This document shows positions 43,772-51,967 of a stretch of 64,000 bases of DNA, piece by piece. The stretch is from Marinobacterium iners. Its GTDB lineage: Bacteria > Pseudomonadota > Gammaproteobacteria > Pseudomonadales > Balneatricaceae. The notes under the pieces are model-generated. The model did no database searches. It was not told where the DNA came from and saw only the letters and a program-made list of their open reading frames with translations. The translations under genes and the position numbers were made by a program. Location: positions 2,480,001-2,544,000 of the forward strand of contig NZ_CP022297.1 of assembly GCF_017310015.1 (NCBI RefSeq), written 5' to 3'. Numbering within the stretch: the first letter of the stretch is position 1; every line of letters begins with the position of its first letter.

Positions 43772-44914
43772 ATGCTATTCGATTATGAAACACTGAAACT
43801 GATCTGGTGGGTGCTGGTTGGCGTGTTGCTGGTCGGCTTCGCCATTACAGACGGCTTCGATATGGGGGCCTGTGCCCTGCTGCCTTTTTTGGGCAAGACG
43901 GATGACGAACGCCGTGTGGTAATCAACACGGTAGGCCCACACTGGGAAGGCAACCAGGTCTGGTTTGTTACCGCTGGTGGCGCATTGTTCGCTGCCTGGC
44001 CTGCGGTTTATGCCGCGGCCTTCTCGGGCTTCTACTGGGCGATGCTGCTGGTGCTGTTTGCCCTGTTTTTCCGCCCGGTCGGTTTTGACTACCGCTCCAA
44101 ACTGACCAATACCAAATGGCGCAAAGCCTGGGATATGGGGCTGATTGCCGGAGGTGTCGTTCCCTCACTGGTTTTCGGTGTGGCCTTTGGCAACCTGCTG
44201 CTGGGCGTGCCCTTTCAGCATGACGAGCTTTTACGCCCAAGCTACTCTGGCAACCTGTTCGGTTTGCTCAACCCCTTCGGCCTGCTTTGCGGTGTTGTGA
44301 GCCTCGCAATGCTCTCAATGCACGGCGCCGTCTGGGTACAGCTGCGCAGTCACGGCGTGGTAGAACTGCGCGCCCAGCGTTATGCCCAGTTACTGTCCGT
44401 GGTGACACTGGTGGCCTTTGCGCTGGCCGGCATCTGGCTCAGCATGGGCATCGATGGTTATCGCATCATCAGCCAGCCCGCACTGGATGCACTGCCCAAC
44501 CCGCTGGCCAAGGAAGTTGAAGTCGCAGCCGGCGCCTGGCTGAGCAACTACAGCCTCTACCCGCTCAGCATGCTGGCACCCATCACCGGTTTCACCGGTC
44601 TGATTGGCGTCTTCCTCATGGCAGGACGTGGGCGCACAGGATGGTCATTCCTGTTCAGCGCACTGGCATTGGCCGGTATCATTGCCACTGCGGGGGTTTC
44701 CATGTTCCCGTTCGTGATGCCATCAAGCCTGAGCCCGAACTCCAGCCTCACCCTGTGGGACGCTGCCTCCAGTCACCTGACCCTGAATGTGATGACCATC
44801 GCCGCCATCATCTTCGTACCAACCGTTCTGGGCTACACTCTGTGGTGCTACCGCTCCCTGTGGGCCAAGATTTCGGTGGAATACATTCAGGACAACGATT
44901 ACTCATCCTACTAA
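43772..44914 (+). CDS. cydB: Cytochrome bd ubiquinol oxidase subunit II
   Basis: This is the 380-residue membrane subunit of cytochrome bd oxidase. It opens LKLIWWVLVGVLLVGFAITD then GFDMGACALLPFLGK, with GPHWEGNQVWFVTAGGALFAA near residue 56 and a late LSPNSSLTLWDAASSHLTL near 316. It is 21 bp behind cydA and 13 bp before cydX. Confidence 0.97.
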   Translation: MLFDYETLKLIWWVLVGVLLVGFAITDGFDMGACALLPFLGKTDDERRVVINTVGPHWEGNQVWFVTAGGALFAAWPAVYAAAFSGFYWAMLLVLFALFFRPVGFDYRSKLTNTKWRKAWDMGLIAGGVVPSLVFGVAFGNLLLGVPFQHDELLRPSYSGNLFGLLNPFGLLCGVVSLAMLSMHGAVWVQLRSHGVVELRAQRYAQLLSVVTLVAFALAGIWLSMGIDGYRIISQPALDALPNPLAKEVEVAAGAWLSNYSLYPLSMLAPITGFTGLIGVFLMAGRGRTGWSFLFSALALAGIIATAGVSMFPFVMPSSLSPNSSLTLWDAASSHLTLNVMTIAAIIFVPTVLGYTLWCYRSLWAKISVEYIQDNDYSSY

Positions 44915-44927
44915 AGGAGATTCAGCC

Positions 44928-45026
44928 ATGTGGTATTTCGCCTGGATTCTCGGTGTGCTTCTGGCCTGCGCATTCGGCATCATCAACGTGATGTGGCTTG
45001 AGGCCGAAGATATCGACAGCGAATGA
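44928..45026 (+). CDS. cydX: Cytochrome bd oxidase small subunit CydX
   Basis: This is a 32-residue single-helix protein, beginning MWYFAWILGVLLACAFGI and ending LEAEDIDSE, directly matching the CydX family that stabilises the haem sites of CydAB. It starts at an ATG eight bases after AAGGAGA and ends before a strong terminator. It is too short to be found by a length-based search. Confidence 0.93.
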   Translation: MWYFAWILGVLLACAFGIINVMWLEAEDIDSE

Positions 45027-45054
45027 TTCGCTGACGCTATGATCATCTCTCCCC

Positions 45055-45078
45055 AAAGGCGCCCGCACAGGCGCCTTT
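45055..45078 (+). terminator. Rho-independent terminator of cydABX
   Basis: Arms aaaggcgcc (45055-45063) and ggcgccttt (45070-45078) around cgcaca, followed by a further tt. It also suits the convergent enoyl-CoA hydratase gene. Confidence 0.9.
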
Positions 45079-45089
45079 TTATCGTCTGA

Positions 45090-45869
45090 TCAACGGTGCG
45101 TCCATTCCGGTTTGCGCTTGTTGATGAACGCATCAATGCCTTCCTGTGCATCTGCCGTCAGCATGTTTTCCACCATCACCTCACTGCAGGCCGCATAGGC
45201 ATCCGCCAGCGGCAGCTCACGCTGGCGCTGGAACGCCTGCTTGCCGATCTGCAGCGTGCGACGTGATTTGGATGCTATCTTGCCGGCCAGTTCAGCGACC
45301 GCCTGATCCAGATCGGGCTCAGGCACCAGACGATTCACCAGACCGATCTCGTAGGCGCGTTGTGCATTGACCAACTCACCGGTCAGCAACAACTCCATCG
45401 CATGTTTGGGTTGAACCGCACGACTCAGCGCCACCATCGGGGTCGAACAGAACAGGCCGATATTGACACCAGGGGTAGCAAAACGGGCATTATCCGCCGC
45501 CACTGCCAGATCCGCCGTGGCAACCAGCTGACAACCTGCGGCCGTCGCCACGCCGTGAACCTGAGCGATCACCGGTACAGGGAGGCTGACGATGCGCTGC
45601 ATAAGCCCGGCGCAGGTCTGGAAGGTACAACGGTAGTAGTCTTCTTCGCCCTCACCCAGCATTTGCTTGAGATCATGGCCAGCACAGAAACCTTTGCCTG
45701 ACCCCTTGATCACCACACAGCGAATGGTGAGGTCATCAGCAATGGCATCAAGCTCAGCATGCAATGCCTGCATCAACTCCATGGAAAGGCTGTTGTAGGC
45801 GTCGGGACGGGAAAGCATCAAGGTGGCCACGCCTTCGTGGTCCTGACGCTGCAGTAATGAATGAGTCAT
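45090..45869 (-). CDS. Enoyl-CoA hydratase/isomerase family protein
   Basis: This is a 259-residue crotonase-fold protein. The first CoA/oxyanion region is SRPDAYNSLSMELM near residue 20 and KGFCAGHDLKQM near 58. VHGVATAAGCQLVATADLAVA near 104 is the second oxyanion loop. It is closest in style to the ECHDC3-like group. The canonical second acid of hydratases is not evident, so the exact reaction is uncertain. It is convergent with cydX and follows ttcA in the same direction after 77 bp. Confidence 0.88.
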   Translation of the reverse strand: MTHSLLQRQDHEGVATLMLSRPDAYNSLSMELMQALHAELDAIADDLTIRCVVIKGSGKGFCAGHDLKQMLGEGEEDYYRCTFQTCAGLMQRIVSLPVPVIAQVHGVATAAGCQLVATADLAVAADNARFATPGVNIGLFCSTPMVALSRAVQPKHAMELLLTGELVNAQRAYEIGLVNRLVPEPDLDQAVAELAGKIASKSRRTLQIGKQAFQRQRELPLADAYAACSEVMVENMLTADAQEGIDAFINKRKPEWTHR

Positions 45870-45946
45870 GCGGTTACTCCCTTTTTGTTGTTATTCGGGT
45901 TTACCCGAATATCGGTCAAAAAGGAGCAGCAGGTCAAGCCGGTTTT

Positions 45947-46870
45947 TCAGACCGAGAGAATATCGATCTTCTCCATCACCTGTACACCCGACCCACCAGC
46001 TGTAGCTTCATCATCTTCACCTAGTGGGCCTGCCATGGCCTGCATGGCCGGGCCAATACCGTGCGGAAAGCCCAGCTGCAGGTTTTTGAAATCAAACAGT
46101 TGTGGATCGGCCAGATGGGAGGGCACCACATTGCACAGGGCACGGAACATGGTCTCAATCCTGCCAGGATGGGATTTATCCCAGCCCTGCAGCATCTCCT
46201 TGATCACCTGACGCTGCAGGTTCTCCTGCGAGCCGCACAGGTTGCACGGTATGATCGGGAATTCACGCAACTCGGCGTATTCCATGATGTCCTTTTCACG
46301 GGCATAGGCGAGCGGGCGGATCACCATGTTTTTGCCGTCATCGGACACCAACTTGGGCGGCATCGACTTCAACTTGCCACCGAAGAACATGTTGAGAAAG
46401 AAGGTTTCCAGAATGTCATCACGGTGATGACCGAGCGCAATTTTGTTGGCCCCGATCTCATCGGCAAAGCTATACAGCGTGCCGCGGCGCAAGCGTGAAC
46501 AAAGACCACAGGTGGTTTTGCCTTCAGGTACCACCGATTTGACGATGGAGTAGGTATCTCGTTCAACGATATGAAACGGCACACCCAGAGACTCAAGGTA
46601 GGCCGGCAGTACCTCTTCGGGGAAGCCAGGCTGCTTCTGATCCAGATTGACCGCCACCAGCTCAAACCGGATCGGCGCGCTTTTCTGCAGGTTCATCAGA
46701 ATATCCAGCATGGCAAAGGAGTCCTTGCCACCAGACAGACAGACCATCACCTTGTCGCCACCTTCAATCATGTTGAAGGCTTCGATCGCCTGCCCCATTT
46801 CACGGCGCAGCCGCTTTTGCAGCTTATTGAGGCGGGTTTTCTTCTGCTTATCGAGGCTGTCGGTCTGCAT
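45947..46870 (-). CDS. ttcA: tRNA 2-thiocytidine(32) biosynthesis protein TtcA
   Basis: This is a 307-residue PP-loop ATPase that thiolates C32 of certain tRNAs through an iron-sulphur cluster. The PP-loop SGGKDS is at residues 46-51. The cysteine pair CGLC is near 122 and CNLC in FPIIPCNLCGSQENLQRQ near 208. KSMPPKLVSDDGKNMVIRPL near 168 is typical. It stands alone, on the same strand as the enoyl-CoA hydratase. Confidence 0.95.
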   Translation of the reverse strand: MQTDSLDKQKKTRLNKLQKRLRREMGQAIEAFNMIEGGDKVMVCLSGGKDSFAMLDILMNLQKSAPIRFELVAVNLDQKQPGFPEEVLPAYLESLGVPFHIVERDTYSIVKSVVPEGKTTCGLCSRLRRGTLYSFADEIGANKIALGHHRDDILETFFLNMFFGGKLKSMPPKLVSDDGKNMVIRPLAYAREKDIMEYAELREFPIIPCNLCGSQENLQRQVIKEMLQGWDKSHPGRIETMFRALCNVVPSHLADPQLFDFKNLQLGFPHGIGPAMQAMAGPLGEDDEATAGGSGVQVMEKIDILSV

Positions 46871-47271
46871 GGTTAGTTACTACTGATGACGGGTTAAAAA
46901 TTGAGCGCAGATTATACATGAATAGCGCTGCGGATAATAAACCCGATATTTTAATGCAGCCCTGATCCATTAAATAAAAAACCTCTAATTTAATGGAACC
47001 TTCATGCCCTAAGGGCTATGCTTTTTGGCTGAACTCCAACATCAACGTGGCGCAGTTCTGGGTTAACCGTGCAGCTGATCTACCCGTACTTCCATGACAA
47101 TGAAGCGGCCACTCGACTGAGGCTGGGCCTCGGCGTGCAGTTGGGACAGTGCAATAAACTTCTACTATTGCCCCCATTGCCATGTTAAATTTCATTTTGT
47201 TATAAGCTTATAATAATGTGTTCTCAGTAGGGGCGCAGCAGCGCCAAATGAATGACAACAGGAGAAATAAA
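46871..47271. other. Gene-free gap between ttcA and the peroxiredoxin gene
   Basis: These 401 bp hold no gene I can support. The stretch 47025-47190 reads as short open codons in two frames (for example LNSNINVAQFWVNRAADLPV) but is broken, so it may be a gene relic. The peroxiredoxin promoter region lies at the right end. Confidence 0.55.
47177..47205 (+). promoter_or_regulatory. Possible sigma-70 promoter of the peroxiredoxin gene
   Basis: TTGCCA (47177-47182) is followed after 17 bp by TTATAA (47200-47205) in an AT-rich stretch, 66 bp before the start codon. A more AT-rich match, TAATAAT, follows at 47211, so the exact -10 is open. Confidence 0.4.
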
Positions 47272-47925
47272 ATGGCACTTCGCATTAATGACACCGTACC
47301 TAACCTTGATCTGAAAACCGATCTGGGCGACTTCAAACTGCACGACTTCATCGGTGACAGCTGGGCGATCCTGTTCAGCCACCCGAAGGACTTCACCCCG
47401 GTCTGCACCACCGAATTCGGTGCTGTAGCACAGCTGGCTGCCGAGTGGGAAAAACGCGGCACCAAGGTGATCGGCCTGTCCGTTGATGGCGTGGACGAGC
47501 ACGTTGAATGGAAAGCCGATATCGAGAAATACGCCGGCGCACCGGCCAAGTTCCCGATCATCGCTGACGAAGACATGGCTGTTGCCAAGGCTCTGGACAT
47601 GCTGCCGGCTGATGCCTACCTGCCGGATGGCCGTACCGCAGCTGACTCCGCCAGCGTACGTGTCGTGTTCATCTTCAGCCCGGACAAGAAGCTGCAGCTG
47701 TCCATGACCTACCCGATGTCCATCGGCCGTAACTTCGCTGAAGTCGTACGTGCTCTGGATGCGCTGCAGGCAACCTACAAGGTGCCGATCGCAACCGGCG
47801 CCAACTGGGAAGTGGGTGATGACGTGATCGTGGCTTTGTCGCTGAACGACGAAGAAGCCAAGGCCAAGTTCGGCGATATCGACGTCAAACTGCCGTACCT
47901 GCGTACCACTAAACAGCCGTCTTAA
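47272..47925 (+). CDS. Peroxiredoxin, 1-Cys (Prx6) type
   Basis: This is a 217-residue thiol peroxidase reducing hydrogen or alkyl peroxides in the cytoplasm. The peroxidatic Cys is in HPKDFTPVCTTEFG near residue 44, and the protein has no second cysteine, so it is a 1-Cys enzyme. The C-terminal arm WEVGDDVIVAL is typical of Prx6. I use the ATG at 47272 with GGAG eight bases before it; an in-frame extension upstream is not family-like. Codon use suggests high expression. Confidence 0.94.
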   Translation: MALRINDTVPNLDLKTDLGDFKLHDFIGDSWAILFSHPKDFTPVCTTEFGAVAQLAAEWEKRGTKVIGLSVDGVDEHVEWKADIEKYAGAPAKFPIIADEDMAVAKALDMLPADAYLPDGRTAADSASVRVVFIFSPDKKLQLSMTYPMSIGRNFAEVVRALDALQATYKVPIATGANWEVGDDVIVALSLNDEEAKAKFGDIDVKLPYLRTTKQPS

Positions 47926-48131
47926 TTCCGGCTGTCACTATTGCTCGAACACTATGCTCGAAACAATAGTACTCAACAGCTCTGATATACATTGGTGCTG
48001 ATTCCGGCCTGCCCCTGACGAGGCAGGTCGGTTGGCGGTGTGCCTCTCCGGGTTTCCCCATGCCTGTCTGGCAGCACCTGCATAAATACTGGCCTGTATT
48101 TCTGAAAACCACAAACAGACAGGTTCACGAT

Positions 48132-48461
48132 ATGAAAATTGCCGTTACCAGTCAAAACCGCAAGACCGTTACTGAACATGCCGGACGCTGCCGGCGATTC
48201 TGGATCTACACCGTCGAAAACGGTGTCATTACCAACAAGAACCTGCTCGAGTTGAGCAAGGAAGAGTCTTTTCATGACAGTGACAGCAATGTACCTCATC
48301 CGCTGGATGGGGTTGATGTACTGCTGACCGGCGGCATGGGTAGTGGTCTGGTCCAGCGTCTGGCGCGCAAGGCGATAGTGGCAAAAGTAACAACCCAGAC
48401 TGAGCCTGATAAAGCCATCCAACATTATCTTGATAGCCGGACTGAACAGGAAGATGACTGA
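48132..48461 (+). CDS. NifX/NifB-like (dinitrogenase iron-molybdenum cofactor) domain protein
   Basis: This is a 109-residue protein of the PF02579 fold. It begins MKIAVTSQNRKTVTEHAGRC, and LTGGMGSGLVQRLARKAI near residue 66 is the conserved loop. Such small proteins bind iron-sulphur or FeMo-type cofactors, but no other nitrogen-fixation gene is here, so the role is open. The start is set at 48132 on homology; the 72 bp before it lack the family pattern. Confidence 0.85.
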   Translation: MKIAVTSQNRKTVTEHAGRCRRFWIYTVENGVITNKNLLELSKEESFHDSDSNVPHPLDGVDVLLTGGMGSGLVQRLARKAIVAKVTTQTEPDKAIQHYLDSRTEQEDD

Positions 48462-48533
48462 TATTAAGACGTCATCCGGTAGGTTTTAGTCTGGTCTGTC
48501 CAGGTATGGCGCTGTGATCGACAAGGAGCAGGA

Positions 48534-48899
48534 ATGACCCCTTCACCTCTTTTGACGCCTTTTGTTCGCCGGATACTCGTTTTCAGCGTTTTGCTCGCAC
48601 TGGCAGGCGGTTGGTTGATGGGTCGGCTTACAGCACCAGTACTGGGCCTGGAAGTCAGTTTTCGCAACGTCAGCGATGTGACTATCGAATCCATACAGCT
48701 GGATTTTGGCAGTGCCGATACCCAATCCAGTATTCAGACTTTTCGCATTGCGCCGGGGGAAGTACGCACCCTGGCGCTGAACCACGGTCCCGGAATGGGC
48801 TTCAACGTGCAGGTCAGCTACAGTAATGGTCGTAAGCAGGAGTTCTGCGCGTTGCGCGGAGATGAGCGTACTCAGCCAAGGCTGGATTTACGGCCATGA
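48534..48899 (+). CDS. Membrane-anchored hypothetical protein, 121 aa
   Basis: This is a 121-residue protein with one N-terminal helix (about residues 12-35) and a beta-rich periplasmic domain starting LEVSFRNVSDVTIESIQLDF. No domain is recognised. ATG follows CAAGGAGCAGGA. It lies between the NifX-like and flavoprotein genes, 38 bp before the latter, probably in the same transcript. Confidence 0.7.
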   Translation: MTPSPLLTPFVRRILVFSVLLALAGGWLMGRLTAPVLGLEVSFRNVSDVTIESIQLDFGSADTQSSIQTFRIAPGEVRTLALNHGPGMGFNVQVSYSNGRKQEFCALRGDERTQPRLDLRP

Positions 48900-48937
48900 A
48901 TTTCTAATCACCTGTTCGCAATTGACAAGGAGTTAAC

Positions 48938-50323
48938 ATGCGCAAGGTAACAGTTGCCGTTATTGGTGCCGGAACTGCCGGCCTAACCGCCTATAGGGCA
49001 GCCCGAAAGCATACGGACTCGGTACTACTTATCGATCCAGGTCCGCTGGGCACCACCTGTGCCCGTGTCGGCTGCATGCCCAGCAAGTTGTTGATTGCCG
49101 CGGCCGATACCGCCTGGCATATGCGCCACTCGGATATGTTCGGCGTGAGTGCGGCCGACATTCAAGTGGATGGCCACAAAGTGATGCAGCGTGTCCGCCG
49201 GATGCGCGATCGTTTTGTCGGCAAGGTACTGGAAGGAATGGAGTCAATTCCGGAACAGGACATGCTGCATAAACCCGTGCGTTTCATCTCTGACCACATG
49301 CTGGAAACGGCGGATGGAGAGCTCATTGAGGCGGCCAGAGTAGTGATCGCCACCGGCTCTCGCCCTGCAGTACCCGAATTCTTGCAGAAAGCCGGCAAGC
49401 GGCTGCTGCTCAATGATGATCTGTTTGAGCTGGACACCCTGCCAGAGTCCGTTGCCGTGTTCGGTCCTGGTGTGATCGGACTGGAACTGGGGCAGGCCCT
49501 GCTCCGCCTTGGGGTACGGGTGCGCATGTTCGGCGTTGGTGGAGCCGTAGGACCAATCGGTGATGATGAGATTCGCCAAGCAGCTGTTGAATGTTTCAGC
49601 GCTGAATTCCCGCTTGATCCCGATGCCCAGGTAAAAGAGATCCGTGAAACGGACAGGGCTGTCGAAGTCACTTTCATACATACCGATGAAAAGCCTCTGA
49701 CCGAGCACTTTGACTACCTGCTTGCGGCAACCGGGCGGCGGCCCAACGTGGATCAACTGGGACTTGATCAGACTCATCTGCAGCTGGATGACCGTGGTGT
49801 GCCTGTTTTCGATCCACACACGTTGCAGTGTTCGGTCGAACACATATTCATCGCCGGTGATGCCAACAACCATCTGCCCCTGCTCCATGAGGCTGCGGAT
49901 GAAGGTGGCATTGCAGGCCGTAATGCCGCCCTGCTGCCCGATCTGCAGCCGGGAGATCGCACAGTCCCGTTGGCCGTTGTGTTTTCCGATCCGCAAATTG
50001 CGACGATCGGCATGCGCCCTGCCGATATCCACGAGCAGTTTTCCGGCCGCTTTGCAGAAGCCGCGTATGACTTCGCTGATCAGGCCCGCGCCAAGGTACT
50101 GGGCAGAGACAGAGGCTTGATGAAGGTATGGGCTGAAACCGGCAGCGGAACCCTGCTCGGGGCCGAAATTCTCGGGCCTGACGCTGAGCATCTAGCCCAC
50201 CTGCTGGCCTGGGCCATGCAGCAACAGTTGAGCGTTAGCGATCTTTTGGCGATGCCCTACTATCACCCGGTGCTGGAAGAAGGGCTTCGCAGCCTATTGC
50301 GTGATCTGCAGACACGCCTTTGA
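48938..50323 (+). CDS. Dihydrolipoamide dehydrogenase-like flavin disulfide reductase
   Basis: This is a 461-residue FAD/NAD(P) pyridine-nucleotide disulfide oxidoreductase. It has the FAD motif VIGAGTAGLTAYRAA at residues 8-22, the redox pair Cys41 and Cys46 in TCARVGCMPSKLL, the second Rossmann VAVFGPGVIGLELGQAL near 175 and the FAD ribityl motif HIFIAGDANNHLPLLHEA near 300. The active-site His is in YYHPVLEEGLRSLL near 446. It is not next to pyruvate or 2-oxoglutarate dehydrogenase genes, so it may act on another disulfide or be a soluble transhydrogenase/mercuric-reductase relative. Confidence 0.88.
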   Translation: MRKVTVAVIGAGTAGLTAYRAARKHTDSVLLIDPGPLGTTCARVGCMPSKLLIAAADTAWHMRHSDMFGVSAADIQVDGHKVMQRVRRMRDRFVGKVLEGMESIPEQDMLHKPVRFISDHMLETADGELIEAARVVIATGSRPAVPEFLQKAGKRLLLNDDLFELDTLPESVAVFGPGVIGLELGQALLRLGVRVRMFGVGGAVGPIGDDEIRQAAVECFSAEFPLDPDAQVKEIRETDRAVEVTFIHTDEKPLTEHFDYLLAATGRRPNVDQLGLDQTHLQLDDRGVPVFDPHTLQCSVEHIFIAGDANNHLPLLHEAADEGGIAGRNAALLPDLQPGDRTVPLAVVFSDPQIATIGMRPADIHEQFSGRFAEAAYDFADQARAKVLGRDRGLMKVWAETGSGTLLGAEILGPDAEHLAHLLAWAMQQQLSVSDLLAMPYYHPVLEEGLRSLLRDLQTRL

Positions 50324-50360
50324 AGTCAGCAGACGATCCAAGTGGCTGCCTGGAATTGAT

Positions 50361-50392
50361 GGCGCTGTTCAGACCCCAGTACTGACAGCGCC
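50361..50392. terminator. Convergent hairpin after the flavoprotein and chemoreceptor genes
   Basis: Arms ggcgctgt (50361-50368) and acagcgcc (50385-50392), extended by cag/ctg after a one-base bulge, enclose a 9-nt loop between the two converging stop codons. Confidence 0.55.
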
Positions 50393-50399
50393 TGCAACA

Positions 50400-51953
50400 T
50401 TATTGCTTGAAACGGTTGACCAGCTCATGCAACTGGTCGGATACCCGCTGTGACTGGCGAATACTTTCAGCGCTTTCTTCTGTTCTGGCCAGGCTGCGTT
50501 CGGCCAGCTCGGAAATCTCTTTCACCTGACGGTTCACCTCCTCCGATACCAGCGCCTGCTCCTCAACCGCCGCGGCCATCTGCTCGGACATCGCCGAAAT
50601 CTGATTCACCGCCTCGGCAATCCCCTGCAGCATGGATTCCGACTCAATAACCCGCTGCAGACCGGTCTCTGCATCCTCCGCGCCCTCTTTGGCCACGGCA
50701 ACCGAAGAGTGGGCCTGACCTGTCAACCCTTCGACGATTTTACGGATGTTCTGCGCCGACTCTCGGGTATTGCCCGCCAGTACACGCACTTCATCCGCCA
50801 CAACCGAGAAGCCGCGACCATGATCACCGGCACGGGCCGCCTCAATCGCCGCGTTCAGTGCCAGCAGGTTGGTTTGATCGGAGATATCTTCGATAGACTG
50901 GGCAGCATGAGCAATCTCACTGGTCTGCTCAGCCAGTAACTGCACCGCCTGACCGATCTCAGATACGGTGTTGCGCAGCTCTTCAATCGAGGTACAGGTG
51001 ATGCGGGCAATCTCGCCACCCTGCCCGGCCAGCTCTCTGGAATACTCGGCCTGACCCGCTGTTTTCTGCACGTTGTGCGAGATTTCGTGAATCGCCAGCG
51101 ACATCTCGTGCATGGCGGTCGCTACCAGCTCGGTTTGATGAGTCTGAGCCTGAATTTCCTCGCGCGCGGTTTCAGATAATTCTAGTCCTCGGCGTGACTG
51201 CTCCGCCACCTCTCGAGATGCGTCCTCAATACGGGTCAACACCGCATCCAGATGTGCACGCAAACTCATCACACCCACCATAATATTACCGGTCAAACCA
51301 TGCTGATTGGTGTAGGTATTGGCCGCAAGAGGGTGCATAAATACCCCGTGCAACTCTTTGCTGATCAGGTCAAGGTCATGTTTGTGGTGCAGGTACTGAA
51401 TACCACCGAAGATCAACAGGGCAGCGATCAACCAGAGGGTACTGGCCAGTGGTGATAGCCAATAGGCCAGCGCTACCGCCGGTACGATAAAGGCCAGCGC
51501 AATCAGGAATTGCTGCAGATAGCGCGGTAATTGCAACTGACGGCGCTTGCGATTAATACGGGCGTACAGTTTCTCCGCACGCTCTACATCCTTGCGCGCA
51601 GGACAGGAGCGAACGGACTCATAACCCACTACCTTACCTGCTTCGGTCACGGGGGTCACATAGGCGCTGACCCAATAGTGATCGCCGTTTTTGCAACGGT
51701 TTTTGACCAGCCCCATCCAGGGGCGACCCGCCTTGAGGTGGTTCCACATCACCTCGAACGCTTCCGCCGGCATATCCGAATGCCGCACCAGGTTATGATT
51801 CTGCCCAATCAGCTCTTCGCGGGCGTAACCGCTGATTTTCTGAAAGGCATCATTACAGTGAGTGATCACACCCGACAGATCGGTTGATGAGATCAGCTTA
51901 ACATGCGCATCAAAGTGCTGTTCACGCTGAGTCACGGGGCCATTGTTTTTCAT
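50400..51953 (-). CDS. Aer-like PAS-domain methyl-accepting chemotaxis protein
   Basis: This is a 517-residue chemoreceptor. The N-terminal PAS domain (about residues 20-125) has the Aer-type motif NHNLVRHSDMPAEAF near 54. Two hydrophobic segments (about 148-190) anchor it to the membrane. The cytoplasmic signalling domain contains the conserved hairpin tip DQTNLLALNAAIEAARAGDH near residue 360. Such receptors respond to redox/energy state through FAD in the PAS domain. It lies directly downstream of the broken globin-GGDEF-EAL gene, 14 bp apart. Confidence 0.93.
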   Translation of the reverse strand: MKNNGPVTQREQHFDAHVKLISSTDLSGVITHCNDAFQKISGYAREELIGQNHNLVRHSDMPAEAFEVMWNHLKAGRPWMGLVKNRCKNGDHYWVSAYVTPVTEAGKVVGYESVRSCPARKDVERAEKLYARINRKRRQLQLPRYLQQFLIALAFIVPAVALAYWLSPLASTLWLIAALLIFGGIQYLHHKHDLDLISKELHGVFMHPLAANTYTNQHGLTGNIMVGVMSLRAHLDAVLTRIEDASREVAEQSRRGLELSETAREEIQAQTHQTELVATAMHEMSLAIHEISHNVQKTAGQAEYSRELAGQGGEIARITCTSIEELRNTVSEIGQAVQLLAEQTSEIAHAAQSIEDISDQTNLLALNAAIEAARAGDHGRGFSVVADEVRVLAGNTRESAQNIRKIVEGLTGQAHSSVAVAKEGAEDAETGLQRVIESESMLQGIAEAVNQISAMSEQMAAAVEEQALVSEEVNRQVKEISELAERSLARTEESAESIRQSQRVSDQLHELVNRFKQ

Positions 51954-51967
51954 CTCGACTACCTCGA

